A stretch of 64,000 bases of DNA from NCBI GenBank assembly GCA_013822245.1, contig PNKE01000010.1:19077-83076 (forward strand), given 5' to 3'. Positions 42,629-51,605 of the stretch are shown piece by piece. The stretch is from Candidatus Solibacter sp. (GTDB taxonomy: Bacteria; Acidobacteriota; Terriglobia; Bryobacterales; Bryobacteraceae). The notes beneath the pieces are model-generated. The model saw only the letters and a list, made by a program, of their open reading frames with translations. It made no database searches and was not told the DNA's origin. Each line of letters opens with the position of its first letter. Position 1 is the stretch's first letter. The position numbers were made by a program, and so were the translations under genes.

Positions 42629-43825
42629 CTACAGCGGCAGAATCTCCTCGCGGTCCGGATCGTAGCGCAGGCGGCGTTTCTGGACGTAGCTGATGTTGCC
42701 GAGATGAGACGCCGCCGCCGAGCGGTGGCCGATGTAGACGTCGCCGTTGGGGAGTTTGCGGGTACGGCAGCAATCGAGGAAGTTTTCTACGTGGTCGATG
42801 GTCTGCTCGCGCGGGCTTTGGACGACGGTGGGCGTGGCGCCGCGTCCGGCGGGGGTGAATTCGTAACGTCCGCGGGTGATCCAGAGTTTGCCCTGGGTGC
42901 CGCAGATTTCGACGCCCGCGCCGGTGACGCCGGGGGCGAGGGTGCCTTCGAATGTGGCGGTCCAGCCGGTGGGGTATTCAAGCAGGACGTTGACGGTGTC
43001 GGGGGCTGTGCGGCCGTCCTTGTAATGGTAGACGCCGCCGGCGGCGACGCCGGAGATGGGGTTGTCCTCGCCGAGCATCATGTGGACGACGTCGATCCAG
43101 TGGGTGAAGAGGTCGGTCACCTGGCCGCCGCCGAAGTCGAGGTAGGCGCGGAAGTTCCAGAACTGCTGGGGGTCGTAGTCGCGCCATTTCACCGGGCCGA
43201 GGAAACGCGCCCAATCGAGGTTTGAGGGCAGGGTGGCCATGCGCGGCGGGGCCTTCATGAGGTGGGCGCCGTTGCCGTGCCACCAGGTGCGGGCGAGGGT
43301 GATTTTGCCGAGTTTGCCGGCCTTGACGATCTCTTCGCGGGCCTGGATGTAGTGCTGGCCGGAGCGTTGCTGCATGCCGACCTGGCAGATGCGGTTGTTG
43401 ACGCGGGCGGCGCGGACGATGCGCGGGCCTTCCTCGATGGTGAGGGTGAGGGGCTTCTCGACGTAGACGTCTTTGCCGGCATTGAGGGCGTCGATGGCGA
43501 TTTCGGTGTGCCAGTGGTCGGGGGTGGCGATGAGGACGGCGTCGGCGGTCTTCGATTCGAGCAGTTTGCGGTGGTCCGCGAAGCCTTTGGCGCCGGGGGC
43601 GGCGGTCTGGGCCTGGTCGACGCGTTCGGAGAAGACGTCGCAGACCGCGGTGACGTTCACCTGATTGGTCTTGATGAACGTGCCCATGACGCCGCGTCCG
43701 CGGCCGCCGGCGCCGATGAGGCCGAGATGGATCTTGCCGTTCGCGCCGAGGATGCGGGCGTACGAGGAGGCTGTCCAGGCGATGGCCGCCTGGGAGGAGC
43801 GTCTGAGGAGGTCGCGCCGGTTCAT
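42629..43825 (-). CDS. Tat-exported Gfo/Idh/MocA family oxidoreductase
   Basis: 398 residues. The N-terminus MNRRDLLRRSSQAAIAW is a twin-arginine signal. The NAD-binding loop HLGLIGAGGRGRGVMG and the family motifs VLIATPDHWHTEIAIDALNA and GKDVYVEKPLTLTIEEGPRI follow. The C-terminal alpha/beta domain (WRDYDPQQFWNFRAYLDFGG; THWIDVVHMMLG) is complete. Exported members in Acidobacteria and Planctomycetes process sugars in the periplasm using a tightly held cofactor. It is probably the last gene of an operon with the isomerase and a second Gfo/Idh/MocA protein, 48 bases downstream of the isomerase. Confidence 0.88.
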   Translation of the reverse strand: MNRRDLLRRSSQAAIAWTASSYARILGANGKIHLGLIGAGGRGRGVMGTFIKTNQVNVTAVCDVFSERVDQAQTAAPGAKGFADHRKLLESKTADAVLIATPDHWHTEIAIDALNAGKDVYVEKPLTLTIEEGPRIVRAARVNNRICQVGMQQRSGQHYIQAREEIVKAGKLGKITLARTWWHGNGAHLMKAPPRMATLPSNLDWARFLGPVKWRDYDPQQFWNFRAYLDFGGGQVTDLFTHWIDVVHMMLGEDNPISGVAAGGVYHYKDGRTAPDTVNVLLEYPTGWTATFEGTLAPGVTGAGVEICGTQGKLWITRGRYEFTPAGRGATPTVVQSPREQTIDHVENFLDCCRTRKLPNGDVYIGHRSAAASHLGNISYVQKRRLRYDPDREEILPL

Positions 43826-43873
43826 GGCGCAGATTTTATCACTTCAGCGAGAGCGGGCTTCGGAGCGCGGGCG

Positions 43874-44719
43874 TCAATCGCGGAGGCGCTTGAGATACTG
43901 GAGGCTCTTGCGGATCTGGGGCAGCGCCGGGACAGCCTCCTCCTCGAGAAAGAAATGCCGTACGCCGTGCTGCTGGCCGGCGAGCAGCGCGGCTTCGACA
44001 TTGACGATGCCGGTGCCGAGCGGGACGCTTTCCTCTTCGAGGACGTCGGCGGGCGAGCCGCCGAGTTTGGTGCCTTTGCGGATGTCCTTGATGTGCATGA
44101 GAGGGAAGCGGCCGGGGGAGCGGGCGAGCATGGCGGCAGGGTCCTGGAAGCCGTAGACGATCCAGAAGATGTCCATCTCGTAGGCGACATGTTGGGGATC
44201 GGTGAGTTTGAGGAGGGTGTCGAAGCGGGTGCCGTCGGGCGAGGGGTCGAACTCAGTGCCGTGGGTGTGGTAGCAGAGGCGGAGACCTTGCTCGGAGAGA
44301 ACGCGGCCCCAGGCGTTGAGGGCGTCGGCGGCGGGCGGGACGTCGGATTCGGCGAGGTGCTTGGCGCTATGGGGGATGGTGCCGCAGACGACGTAGCTTG
44401 CGCCGATGGCTCCGGCCCGCGCACCGACCGCGGCTGCGTCCTTCTTGAGGTCGTTCCAGGACGCGCCCATGGAGACGGCCTGGAGGCCGTTGTCGCGGAG
44501 CAGTCCCAGGAAATCGACCGTGGTGCGGCCGTAGAGATCGCCGGCCTCGACCTTGCGGAAGCCGAGCTTTGAGATCAGGGCGAGGGTTGCGGGCAGGTCC
44601 TTTGCGGCCTCGTTGCGGAGGCTGTAGATGTTGATACCGACTTCGGCGTTGAAAGCGGGTTTAGCGAAGGCCGGCGCAAGGGCGGCGGCGGTGGCGAGGA
44701 AGTTGCGGCGGTTCATCAT
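43874..44719 (-). CDS. exported sugar-phosphate isomerase/epimerase-like TIM barrel protein
   Basis: 281 residues. A signal-like N-terminus MMNRRNFLATAAALAPAFAK with a twin-arginine-like RRNF, then a xylose-isomerase-like TIM barrel (VGINIYSLRNEAAKDLPATL, LGFRKVEAGDLYGRT, CYHTHGTEFDPSPDG, EMDIFWIVYGFQDP, PLMHIKDIRKGTKLG). Metal-binding His, Asp and Glu positions are present. It probably isomerises or epimerises a keto-sugar made by the neighbouring oxidoreductase. The ATG at 44719 overlaps the stop of the upstream gene in ATGATGA, and a second ATG follows at once. Confidence 0.85.
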   Translation of the reverse strand: MMNRRNFLATAAALAPAFAKPAFNAEVGINIYSLRNEAAKDLPATLALISKLGFRKVEAGDLYGRTTVDFLGLLRDNGLQAVSMGASWNDLKKDAAAVGARAGAIGASYVVCGTIPHSAKHLAESDVPPAADALNAWGRVLSEQGLRLCYHTHGTEFDPSPDGTRFDTLLKLTDPQHVAYEMDIFWIVYGFQDPAAMLARSPGRFPLMHIKDIRKGTKLGGSPADVLEEESVPLGTGIVNVEAALLAGQQHGVRHFFLEEEAVPALPQIRKSLQYLKRLRD

Positions 44720-46017
44720 GCCTCCAGTTTCCAGGGGTGGCGGTATTCGCGACGGAGCAGCGGGCGGGCGGCGGCTTGTTTGACGGTTTGGGCCTGCTGG
44801 TCCCAGTCGAGACGCATGCCGGCCTGGATGGAGAGGTTGCCGAGGATCGAGGTGATCGACGACTTGACGCAGGTTTCGATGTCGCTGTTGGGGCGCTTCC
44901 GGGTGCGTACGCAGTCGAGGAAGTTGATCCAGTGGAGGGGGTGAGGATCGGCGACGCGTTTCATCTCGAAAGGTATCAGGCCGGACCCCTCCTCCGGGGT
45001 GACGCGCATCACGGCGCGGTCCACATAGAGCGTACCACGGGAGCCATGAAAATTGATGCCCATGAGGCGGCTTTTGCCGAGTTCGGTGTTGTTGGAGCGG
45101 TGTTCCCATGAGCCGATCAGGCCGGGGTATTCGAAGGTGGCCTGCATGGTGTCCGGAGTTTCGCTGTCGTCTTCGAGCCAGTATTTGCCGCCGAGGGCGA
45201 CAACGGCGCCGGGCATGGCGTCGCCGAGGGCCATCTGGACGATATCGATCATGTGGATGCCGGAGTCGGTGACGATGCCGCCGGCGTAGTCCCAGAAGAA
45301 ACGGAAGTAGGAGTAGGTGTCCTTATAGACGCCGAAGCGGTTGGGGTTGAAGGGGCGCTGGCGCGCGGGGCCCTGCCAGAGGTCCCAGTCCAGGCCGGGC
45401 GGCGGAGGCTGTTCGACAGGGTTGCCGATACCCTTCTTGGGTTGGTTGTTGTAGATCCAACTGCGGGCGAAGGCGATCTTGCCGAGTTCGCCGGAAGAGA
45501 CGATTTCGCAGGCCTTCTGGAAGTGCGCGCCGGAGCGCTGCCAGGTGCCGGCCTGGACGACGCGGTTGTACTTGCGGGCGGCTTCGAGCATGACGCGGCC
45601 TTCGTCGACGGCGACGCAGGCGGGCTTTTCGACATAGACGTCCTTGCCGGCCTTGCAGCCTTCGACGGTCATGTAGGGGTGCCAGTGGTCTGGGGTGGAG
45701 ATGCAGATGGCGTCGATGGACTTGTCGGCGAGGATGTGGCGGAAGTCGCGGACCTCCTTGGGCTGATGGCCGGCGCGGCGGGCGATGGCGGCGGCGCGTT
45801 CGAGATTGGGCTGGAAGACGTCGCAGACCGCGGCGATGGCGACGCCGGGCTGTCCGGCGGCGACGCTGAGGTTTTCAGAACCCATCACGCCGGCGCCGAT
45901 GAAGGCCATCGAAATCTTGTCGTTGGCCGAGTATGCACGGGGGGCGAGAGCCGAGACGGCGGCAGCGCCGGCGGTGGATTTCAGGAAAGTGCGGCGGGCC
46001 AGAGGGCTGGTTGGCAT
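44716..46017 (-). CDS. Tat-exported Gfo/Idh/MocA family oxidoreductase
   Basis: 433 residues from the ATG at 46017. Tat signal SPLARRTFLKSTAGAAAVSA. NAD loop MAFIGAGVMGSENLSVAAG, then ICISTPDHWHPYMTVEGCKA and GKDVYVEKPACVAVDEGRVM. The second domain has FWDYAGGIVTDSGIHMIDIV. It is first in the operon with the isomerase and the other Gfo/Idh/MocA gene; together they look like a periplasmic oxidise-isomerise-reduce route for a sugar. A start 18 bases upstream (46035) is possible. Confidence 0.87.
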   Translation of the reverse strand: MPTSPLARRTFLKSTAGAAAVSALAPRAYSANDKISMAFIGAGVMGSENLSVAAGQPGVAIAAVCDVFQPNLERAAAIARRAGHQPKEVRDFRHILADKSIDAICISTPDHWHPYMTVEGCKAGKDVYVEKPACVAVDEGRVMLEAARKYNRVVQAGTWQRSGAHFQKACEIVSSGELGKIAFARSWIYNNQPKKGIGNPVEQPPPPGLDWDLWQGPARQRPFNPNRFGVYKDTYSYFRFFWDYAGGIVTDSGIHMIDIVQMALGDAMPGAVVALGGKYWLEDDSETPDTMQATFEYPGLIGSWEHRSNNTELGKSRLMGINFHGSRGTLYVDRAVMRVTPEEGSGLIPFEMKRVADPHPLHWINFLDCVRTRKRPNSDIETCVKSSITSILGNLSIQAGMRLDWDQQAQTVKQAAARPLLRREYRHPWKLEA

Positions 46018-46128
46018 GACGGGATCGTACCGCACATGCGGGGTATTGCGAAACCGTAAGATAAACAGCTTCTAATCAGATTGTTAGCGGCACGGCTTAC
46101 TAACCGGAGTGCGGCTTGCGCCCGCCGT

Positions 46129-47613
46129 TTACCGGCGGCCGAACGCGAGGGCGAGTTCGACGAAGGTGCGGACGGGGAGTCCGGATGGTCCCTTGGCCAG
46201 GAACGGTTTGTCTTCTTCGAGCCAGGCCGTGCCGGCGATATCGAGATGGGCCCAGGGCTTGGATTCGGCGAAGGCCTCGATGAATTTGGCGGCGGTGACG
46301 GCGCCGCCCCAACGGCCGCCGATGTTGGGCAGGTCGGCGGCGGGGGATTTCAGATAGTCGTTGTAGTCGTCGTCGAGGGGGAGTTGCCAGAAGCTCTCGC
46401 CGGCGGTCTTGGCGGCGGCGAGGATGGAGTCCTTCAAGCCGTCATTGTTGACGAACAGGCCGGCGTGGATGTGGCCGAGGGCGACGACGACGGCGCCGGT
46501 GAGGGTGGCGGCATCGACCAGATGGGTGGCGCCGCAGTGGCGGATGGCGTAGGTGAGGGCGTCGGCCAGGATGAGGCGGCCTTCGGCGTCGGTATTGAGG
46601 ACTTCGACGGTCTTGCCGCTGAGGGTGCGGACGATGTCGCCGGGCCGCTGGGCGTTGTTCGAGACCATGTTCTCGACGCAGGGGGCAAAGGCGGAGACGC
46701 GCACGGCGGGTTTCAACTGGGCGATGGCGATCATCGCGCCCAGGACCGAGGCCGCGCCGGCCATGTCGTATTTCATCTTCTCCATGCCGTCGGAGGGCTT
46801 GATGGAGACGCCGCCGGTGTCGAAGGTGACGCCCTTGCCGACCAGGGCGAGGTGGACGGAACTGTCAGCGGAAGTTTCGGGGACGTATTCGAGATGGATG
46901 AGGCAGGGCGGCTGGATGGAACCCTGGGCGACGCCGAGCAGCGCTCCGCAGCCGAGCTGGCGGAGGCGGGGTTCGTCGAGGATGTCGATTTTGAGGCCGT
47001 TTTCGGCGGCGATGGCGCGGGCGTGCTCGGCCATCTTGGGCGGGGTCATGAGGTTGGATGGCTCGTTGACCAGGTGGCGGGTGAAGTTCTGGGCGGTGGC
47101 GACGATCTGGCCTTTGGCGAAGGCCGCTTCGAGCGCGGGGGTGATTTCGGGGACGCTGACCAGGACGGTGTCGATGTGCTTTTCGCGGAGCTTTTCGTCG
47201 GTCTTGAGGCGGTCGGTTTCGAAGTCGGCGAGCAGGGCGCCGCAGGCGATGGCTTCGATGGAATCCGGTGTGGCGAGTTCGGCAGCGAGGGAGAAGGCGA
47301 CGGTACGGTGCTTCAACGGCTTCAACGCGCGGAGGGCCGTGCCGGCGATTTTGCGGGCGAGGGCGGGGGTGAGTTTGTCCTTCTCGCCCGCGCCGCAGAC
47401 GAGCAGGCGGCGGGCGGCGAGGCCCTCGGGACGATGGACGAGCATGGTTTCGAGCGGCTTGGGGTCGAATTCACCGGCGGCGATGGATTCGGCGATGAGC
47501 GATGCGGCGGCGGCGGGCAGGGCCGGGAGAGTGGCGCCGTCCTTGAAGCAGATGGCGACGAGGGAGTCGGCCTGGATTTCGGCGGCGGGGGTGGTGATGA
47601 GCTTGAGTTCCAT
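46129..47613 (-). CDS. pepA: leucyl aminopeptidase (M17, PepA)
   Basis: 494 residues. N-terminal alpha/beta domain, then the catalytic domain with LVGKGVTFDTGGVSIKPSDG (metal Lys and Asp), KYDMAGAASVLGAM and the M17 signature NTDAEGRLILADAL. It removes N-terminal residues from peptides in the cytoplasm; some PepA proteins also bind DNA in recombination and gene control. It lies 30 bp downstream of smpB on the same strand and is probably co-transcribed. Confidence 0.95.
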   Translation of the reverse strand: MELKLITTPAAEIQADSLVAICFKDGATLPALPAAAASLIAESIAAGEFDPKPLETMLVHRPEGLAARRLLVCGAGEKDKLTPALARKIAGTALRALKPLKHRTVAFSLAAELATPDSIEAIACGALLADFETDRLKTDEKLREKHIDTVLVSVPEITPALEAAFAKGQIVATAQNFTRHLVNEPSNLMTPPKMAEHARAIAAENGLKIDILDEPRLRQLGCGALLGVAQGSIQPPCLIHLEYVPETSADSSVHLALVGKGVTFDTGGVSIKPSDGMEKMKYDMAGAASVLGAMIAIAQLKPAVRVSAFAPCVENMVSNNAQRPGDIVRTLSGKTVEVLNTDAEGRLILADALTYAIRHCGATHLVDAATLTGAVVVALGHIHAGLFVNNDGLKDSILAAAKTAGESFWQLPLDDDYNDYLKSPAADLPNIGGRWGGAVTAAKFIEAFAESKPWAHLDIAGTAWLEEDKPFLAKGPSGLPVRTFVELALAFGRR

Positions 47614-47643
47614 GTTGAGTCGTTTCTGTTTAGCCGTCTTTGA

Positions 47644-48135
47644 TTAGTTGTCGTGGGCGCGGGTGTTGCGGGCATTCATGGCGCGTTTGGCTTCGAGGTT
47701 CTGTTCACGTTCGGCGATGGCATCGCGTTTGTCGTGGGACTTTTTGCCCTTGCAGAGGCCGACCTCGCATTTGAGCCAGCCGTTTTTGAGATACATCTTC
47801 AGCGGGACGAGCGTCAGGCCTTTTTCGACGGTCTTGCCGGTGAGTTTACGGATCTCGGCCTTACGCATGAGGAGCTTGCGTTTCTTGGTGGGCTCGTGGT
47901 TCCAGATGTTGCCGTGGGAGTAGGGCGAGAAGTGGGCGTTGCGGAGCCAGACCTCGCCCTGGACGATTTCGGCATAGGCGTCGCGGAGTTGAACCTTGCC
48001 CTCGCGGGCTGCTTTGATCTCGGTGCCGGTGAGGACGATGCCGGTCTCGAAACGATCGAGAATGAAGTACTCGTGAAAGGCCTTCCGGTTCTCGGTGACC
48101 ATCTTCGATCCGCCGTCTTTCTTATCTGCGCTCAT
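47644..48135 (-). CDS. smpB: SsrA-binding protein SmpB
   Basis: 163 residues. The OB-fold core is clear: ENRKAFHEYFILDRFETGIV, LTGTEIKAAREGKVQLRDAY and HFSPYSHGNIWNHEPTKKRK. The basic C-terminal tail (KGKKSHDKRDAIAEREQNLE) inserts into the ribosomal mRNA channel during trans-translation. It works with tmRNA, which is not in this window. ATG at 48135; a second Met at residue 12 could also serve. Confidence 0.96.
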   Translation of the reverse strand: MSADKKDGGSKMVTENRKAFHEYFILDRFETGIVLTGTEIKAAREGKVQLRDAYAEIVQGEVWLRNAHFSPYSHGNIWNHEPTKKRKLLMRKAEIRKLTGKTVEKGLTLVPLKMYLKNGWLKCEVGLCKGKKSHDKRDAIAEREQNLEAKRAMNARNTRAHDN

Positions 48136-48241
48136 AGGAATCCAATTCCAGCTTCCACGCCTGGACGATGCGCATCGTCAGGAGTTTAGAGCGGACTCCG
48201 CGCCTGGTTTGGCGCATCCGCATGTTTCGAGTGTAGCACGC

Positions 48242-50710
48242 ATGACACGCAATAGTCACTCTAAAGCATTGATCTGGAACAGGTTAACGATCCTCATCGT
48301 GGCCGTTTCGTTGATCGCGACCGCCGCCTGGGCCGGCAACAAGAAAGGCGACCGCTTTCTTGAGGACGGCCGCAAGGCCGAGGCGATGAAGAAATGGGAC
48401 GAAGCGCTGGACCTTTATGAGAAGGCGCTGCAACAGGATCCGATGGATACGTCGTATCAGATGGCGGTCCACCGGGTGCGGTTCCAGGCCGGGCAGATGC
48501 ATGTGGACCTCGGCCAGAAGCTGCGCAAGGAGGGCAAGCTGGAAGAGGCGATGGAAGAGTTCCGCCGGGCCTTTGCCATCGATCCGGCTTCGTCGATCTC
48601 GGAGACCGAGCTGCGGCGGACCTATCAGATGATCCAGCGGGAGAAGAACAAGCGGGAGGGCAAGCCCGAAGACAACGCCGAGTTGCGCGGGCTGACGCCG
48701 GCTCAGTCGGCCAGGCGGGAAGCCGAGGAGCGGGCGGCGTCGATGGAATCGGCCCCGGCACTTCGGCCGCTAACCGGCAGCGTCAGGAACCTGAAGATGG
48801 CGAACCAGCCGGTGAAGGTTCTGTTTGAGACGCTTGGCAAGCTGACCGGGGTGAATGTGCTGTTCGACGGCGAGTTCACCGACTCGCCGAAGCGCCATTC
48901 GATGGATCTGAATAACTCAACGCTTGAGCAGGCGCTGGACTACGTCGCCATCCTCACCAAGACCTATTGGAAGCCGCTGTCGGACAACGCCATCTTCGTC
49001 ACCAACGACAACGCGACGAAGCGCCGGGACTATGAAGAGCACGTGACGCGGGTTTTTTACCTGCAAAACATCACCAGCCCGCAGGAGTTGCAGGAAGCGA
49101 TGACGGCGATGAGGACGGTGACCGACGTACGCAAGGTGTTTCCGTTCAACTCGCAGAGCGCGCTGGTGGTGCGCGGCACGGCCGACCAGATCGCGCTGGC
49201 CGAGAAGGTCCTGATGGACATCGACAAGCCGAAGCCGGAGGTGGTGGTGGATGTGCTGGTGATGGAAGCCAGCCGCAGCCGGACACGGGATTGGGCGCTG
49301 ACGCCGATCATGGGCGGCGGGCCGGGGATTTCGCTGCCGGTCTCGCCGGCGAAGGGGAGCGAATCGCTGAGGCTGAACCAGTTGGGCACGATCCGCAGCA
49401 GCGACTGGACGGTGACGCTGCCGAGCGGGCAGTTGACGGCGATTCTGTCGCGCGGCTACGCGAAGGTTTTGCAGGCCCCGCAGGTGAGGGCGACGGACGG
49501 GCAGAAGGCGGCGTTGCGGCTCGGCGACCGGTATCCGTATGCGACTGGCTCGTTTCAATCGGGCCTGGGCGTGGGCGGCGCGGGCGTGAGTCCGCTGGTG
49601 TCGACGCAGTTCAACTTCGCCGAGGTGGGCGTGAATGTGGACGTGACGCCGCGCATCCATGGTTCGGAAGAGATCTCGATGCAGATCGAACTTGAGATTT
49701 CGTCGATCAAGGAACGCATCAACGTCGGCGGGCTGGAACAGCCGGTGATCGGTCAGCGCAAGGTGTCGCACATCATCCGCATCCGCGAGGGTGAGGCGAC
49801 CATGATCGGCGGCCTGATGCAGGCATCGGAACGGGTGACGCGGACGGGGATTCCGGGACTGATGCACATTCCGGTGATTGGGCGGTGGCTGTCGTCGGAG
49901 AAGGTGGAGGCCAACGACGCCGACCTGCTGGTGGTGCTGGTTCCGCATATCGTGCGGGCGCCGGAGATTTCGCCCGAGAACCTGAGGGGCGTGGCCACGG
50001 GCACCGATACGATCTTCAAGGTGAAGTACCGCAGCCGGGAAGAGGCCGCCGATCCGGCTCCAACGCCGGCTCCGGCAAAGCCGCAGGTCCCGGCAGAGCC
50101 TGCCGCGCAACCGGCGGCATCGCCGAAGCTGCCGGCGGGCAATCCGTTTGAAACGCCGGCGACGGCGGCGAACGATCCGGCGGCTGGAGCGCCACCGGCG
50201 CCGCCGGCCGAGACCGCGCCGTCGCAGCCGGTACCGGCGATTGCAGGGTTGCCATCGGGCATCCCAGGGTTGGCGCGTCCGGGCGCTGGCGAAGCGGGTC
50301 CGCGGGTGGTGATGACGGCATCGACGACGCAGCCGGCGGCGAATTCGCTGGTGACGGTGAACGTGAACGTGGAGACGGTGGAAGACCTGTTCGCGGCGCC
50401 GATGAGGATCGGCTACAACGGCAAGGTGCTGAAGCTGATGGATGTCCGGCGAGGAGCGTTTCTGGCGCAGGACGGAGCGCAGGTGACGTTTGAAAAGACG
50501 GTCACCGAAGATCCCGGCGGGGCGATCGTGTCGCTGAACCGGGTGGCCGGCTCTGGCGGCGTATCGGGTTCGGGCACGCTGGTGACGCTGCTGTTCCAGG
50601 CCATCGCGCCGGGCGCGACTGAGGTGACGTTCAACGAGTTGACGCTGCGCGACGCCAAACTCCAGACCATTGCCGCGCCGCCCAAGCCGATCACCATCAA
50701 CGTGAAGTAG
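48242..50710 (+). CDS. secretin (GspD/PilQ family) with N-terminal TPRs and C-terminal cohesin domain
   Basis: 822 residues. Signal peptide to about residue 31, then TPR-like helices (~35-130; FLEDGRKAEAMKKWDEALDL). An N0 domain follows (GSVRNLKMANQPVKVLFETL), then an N1/KH-like domain (TRVFYLQNITSPQELQEAMT) and the secretin pore domain (GYAKVLQAPQVRATDGQKAA; GVNVDVTPRIHG; GEATMIGGLMQ). A Pro/Ala-rich linker (~600-685) leads to a cohesin-type beta sandwich (LMDVRRGAFLAQDGAQVTFE) at the end. It would form an outer-membrane pore for a type II secretion or type IV pilus-like machine. It is followed after four bases by two pseudopilins, but no assembly ATPase or inner-membrane components are near. 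The cohesin suggests docking of a dockerin-like partner. Confidence 0.88.
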   Translation: MTRNSHSKALIWNRLTILIVAVSLIATAAWAGNKKGDRFLEDGRKAEAMKKWDEALDLYEKALQQDPMDTSYQMAVHRVRFQAGQMHVDLGQKLRKEGKLEEAMEEFRRAFAIDPASSISETELRRTYQMIQREKNKREGKPEDNAELRGLTPAQSARREAEERAASMESAPALRPLTGSVRNLKMANQPVKVLFETLGKLTGVNVLFDGEFTDSPKRHSMDLNNSTLEQALDYVAILTKTYWKPLSDNAIFVTNDNATKRRDYEEHVTRVFYLQNITSPQELQEAMTAMRTVTDVRKVFPFNSQSALVVRGTADQIALAEKVLMDIDKPKPEVVVDVLVMEASRSRTRDWALTPIMGGGPGISLPVSPAKGSESLRLNQLGTIRSSDWTVTLPSGQLTAILSRGYAKVLQAPQVRATDGQKAALRLGDRYPYATGSFQSGLGVGGAGVSPLVSTQFNFAEVGVNVDVTPRIHGSEEISMQIELEISSIKERINVGGLEQPVIGQRKVSHIIRIREGEATMIGGLMQASERVTRTGIPGLMHIPVIGRWLSSEKVEANDADLLVVLVPHIVRAPEISPENLRGVATGTDTIFKVKYRSREEAADPAPTPAPAKPQVPAEPAAQPAASPKLPAGNPFETPATAANDPAAGAPPAPPAETAPSQPVPAIAGLPSGIPGLARPGAGEAGPRVVMTASTTQPAANSLVTVNVNVETVEDLFAAPMRIGYNGKVLKLMDVRRGAFLAQDGAQVTFEKTVTEDPGGAIVSLNRVAGSGGVSGSGTLVTLLFQAIAPGATEVTFNELTLRDAKLQTIAAPPKPITINVK

Positions 50711-50714
50711 GGTC

Positions 50715-51182
50715 ATGCGCAGGCGAGGACAACGCGGAATAACGCTCGTCGAAATGATTGTGGCGTTCACCATCCTGACGCTGCTGACGGCGCTGTCGGT
50801 GCCGTTGGCGCGTTACAAGGTGCGCCGCGAGCATGAGCGCGAACTGCGCCACTCGCTGAGGGAACTGCGGACGGCCATCGACAAGTACAAGGACGCCTGC
50901 GACCAGGGCTTGCTCGGCCCGCCGAAGATCGGCACGGACTGTTATCCCGAGACAATTGAAATCCTCGTGGAAGGCGTCAAGATGGCCAACGACGCCACGG
51001 GCAAGAAGATCCGCTTCCTGCGCCGCATCCCGCGCGATCCGTTCACGGGCATGCGCGAATGGGGCATGAGGGCGACACAGGACGATCCGCAATCGATCGC
51101 CTGGGGCGGGCAGAACGTCTTCGACGTCTTCTCAAAGACCATGGAAAGGGCCGGAGATGGCACACCGTACTCGGACTGGTAG
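50715..51182 (+). CDS. GspG-like type II secretion pseudopilin
   Basis: 155 residues. A prepilin peptidase site with short basic leader (RRRGQRG, cleavage before ITLVE) and Glu at +5, followed by the hydrophobic helix MIVAFTILTLLTALSVPLAR. The globular part has the family pattern RRIPRDPFTGMREWGMR and ends DGTPYSDW. It starts four bases after the secretin and its last 26 bases overlap the next pseudopilin gene in another frame. It would polymerise into a short pseudopilus pushing cargo through the secretin. Confidence 0.85.
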   Translation: MRRRGQRGITLVEMIVAFTILTLLTALSVPLARYKVRREHERELRHSLRELRTAIDKYKDACDQGLLGPPKIGTDCYPETIEILVEGVKMANDATGKKIRFLRRIPRDPFTGMREWGMRATQDDPQSIAWGGQNVFDVFSKTMERAGDGTPYSDW

Positions 51183-51564
51183 ACGCAGCATCGGCTTCAC
51201 GATGATCGAGCTGATGATCGTCATGGCGGTGATCAGCATTCTGGTGGCCGTGGCCGTGCCGATGTATCAGAAGTCGGTGGTCCGGGCCAAGGAGAGCGTG
51301 CTGAGGCAGAACCTGTTCACGTTGCGGACGGTGATCGACGAATACACCTACGACAAGGCCAAGGCGCCGCAGTCGTTGCAGGACCTGGTTTCGGCGGGCT
51401 ACCTGCGCCAGATTCCAGTCGACCCGATGACGGGCCAGTCCGACTGGATGATCGAGATGGAAGACGCGGTGACGTCGGTGAACCAGACCGAGCCGGGAAT
51501 CTATGACATCAAGTCGAAGTCAGACAAGTCTTCGCTTGAAGGCACGCCCTACGCCGAGTGGTGA
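51157..51564 (+). CDS. GspG-like pseudopilin, paralog of the preceding gene
   Basis: 135 residues. Basic leader, cleavage before FTMIE with Glu at +5, and the hydrophobic helix LMIVMAVISILVAVAVPMYQ. The globular part has RQIPVDPMTGQSDWMIE and ends EGTPYAEW, the same layout and the same C-terminal GTPY-x-acidic-W as its neighbour. The 26-base overlap with the preceding gene implies translational coupling. Tandem duplication followed by divergence is likely. Confidence 0.85.
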   Translation: MAHRTRTGRRSIGFTMIELMIVMAVISILVAVAVPMYQKSVVRAKESVLRQNLFTLRTVIDEYTYDKAKAPQSLQDLVSAGYLRQIPVDPMTGQSDWMIEMEDAVTSVNQTEPGIYDIKSKSDKSSLEGTPYAEW

Positions 51565-51605
51565 TGGGCGAACGCGCCGGGCGAGTTTGAGATAACGTCT
51601 TAGAG

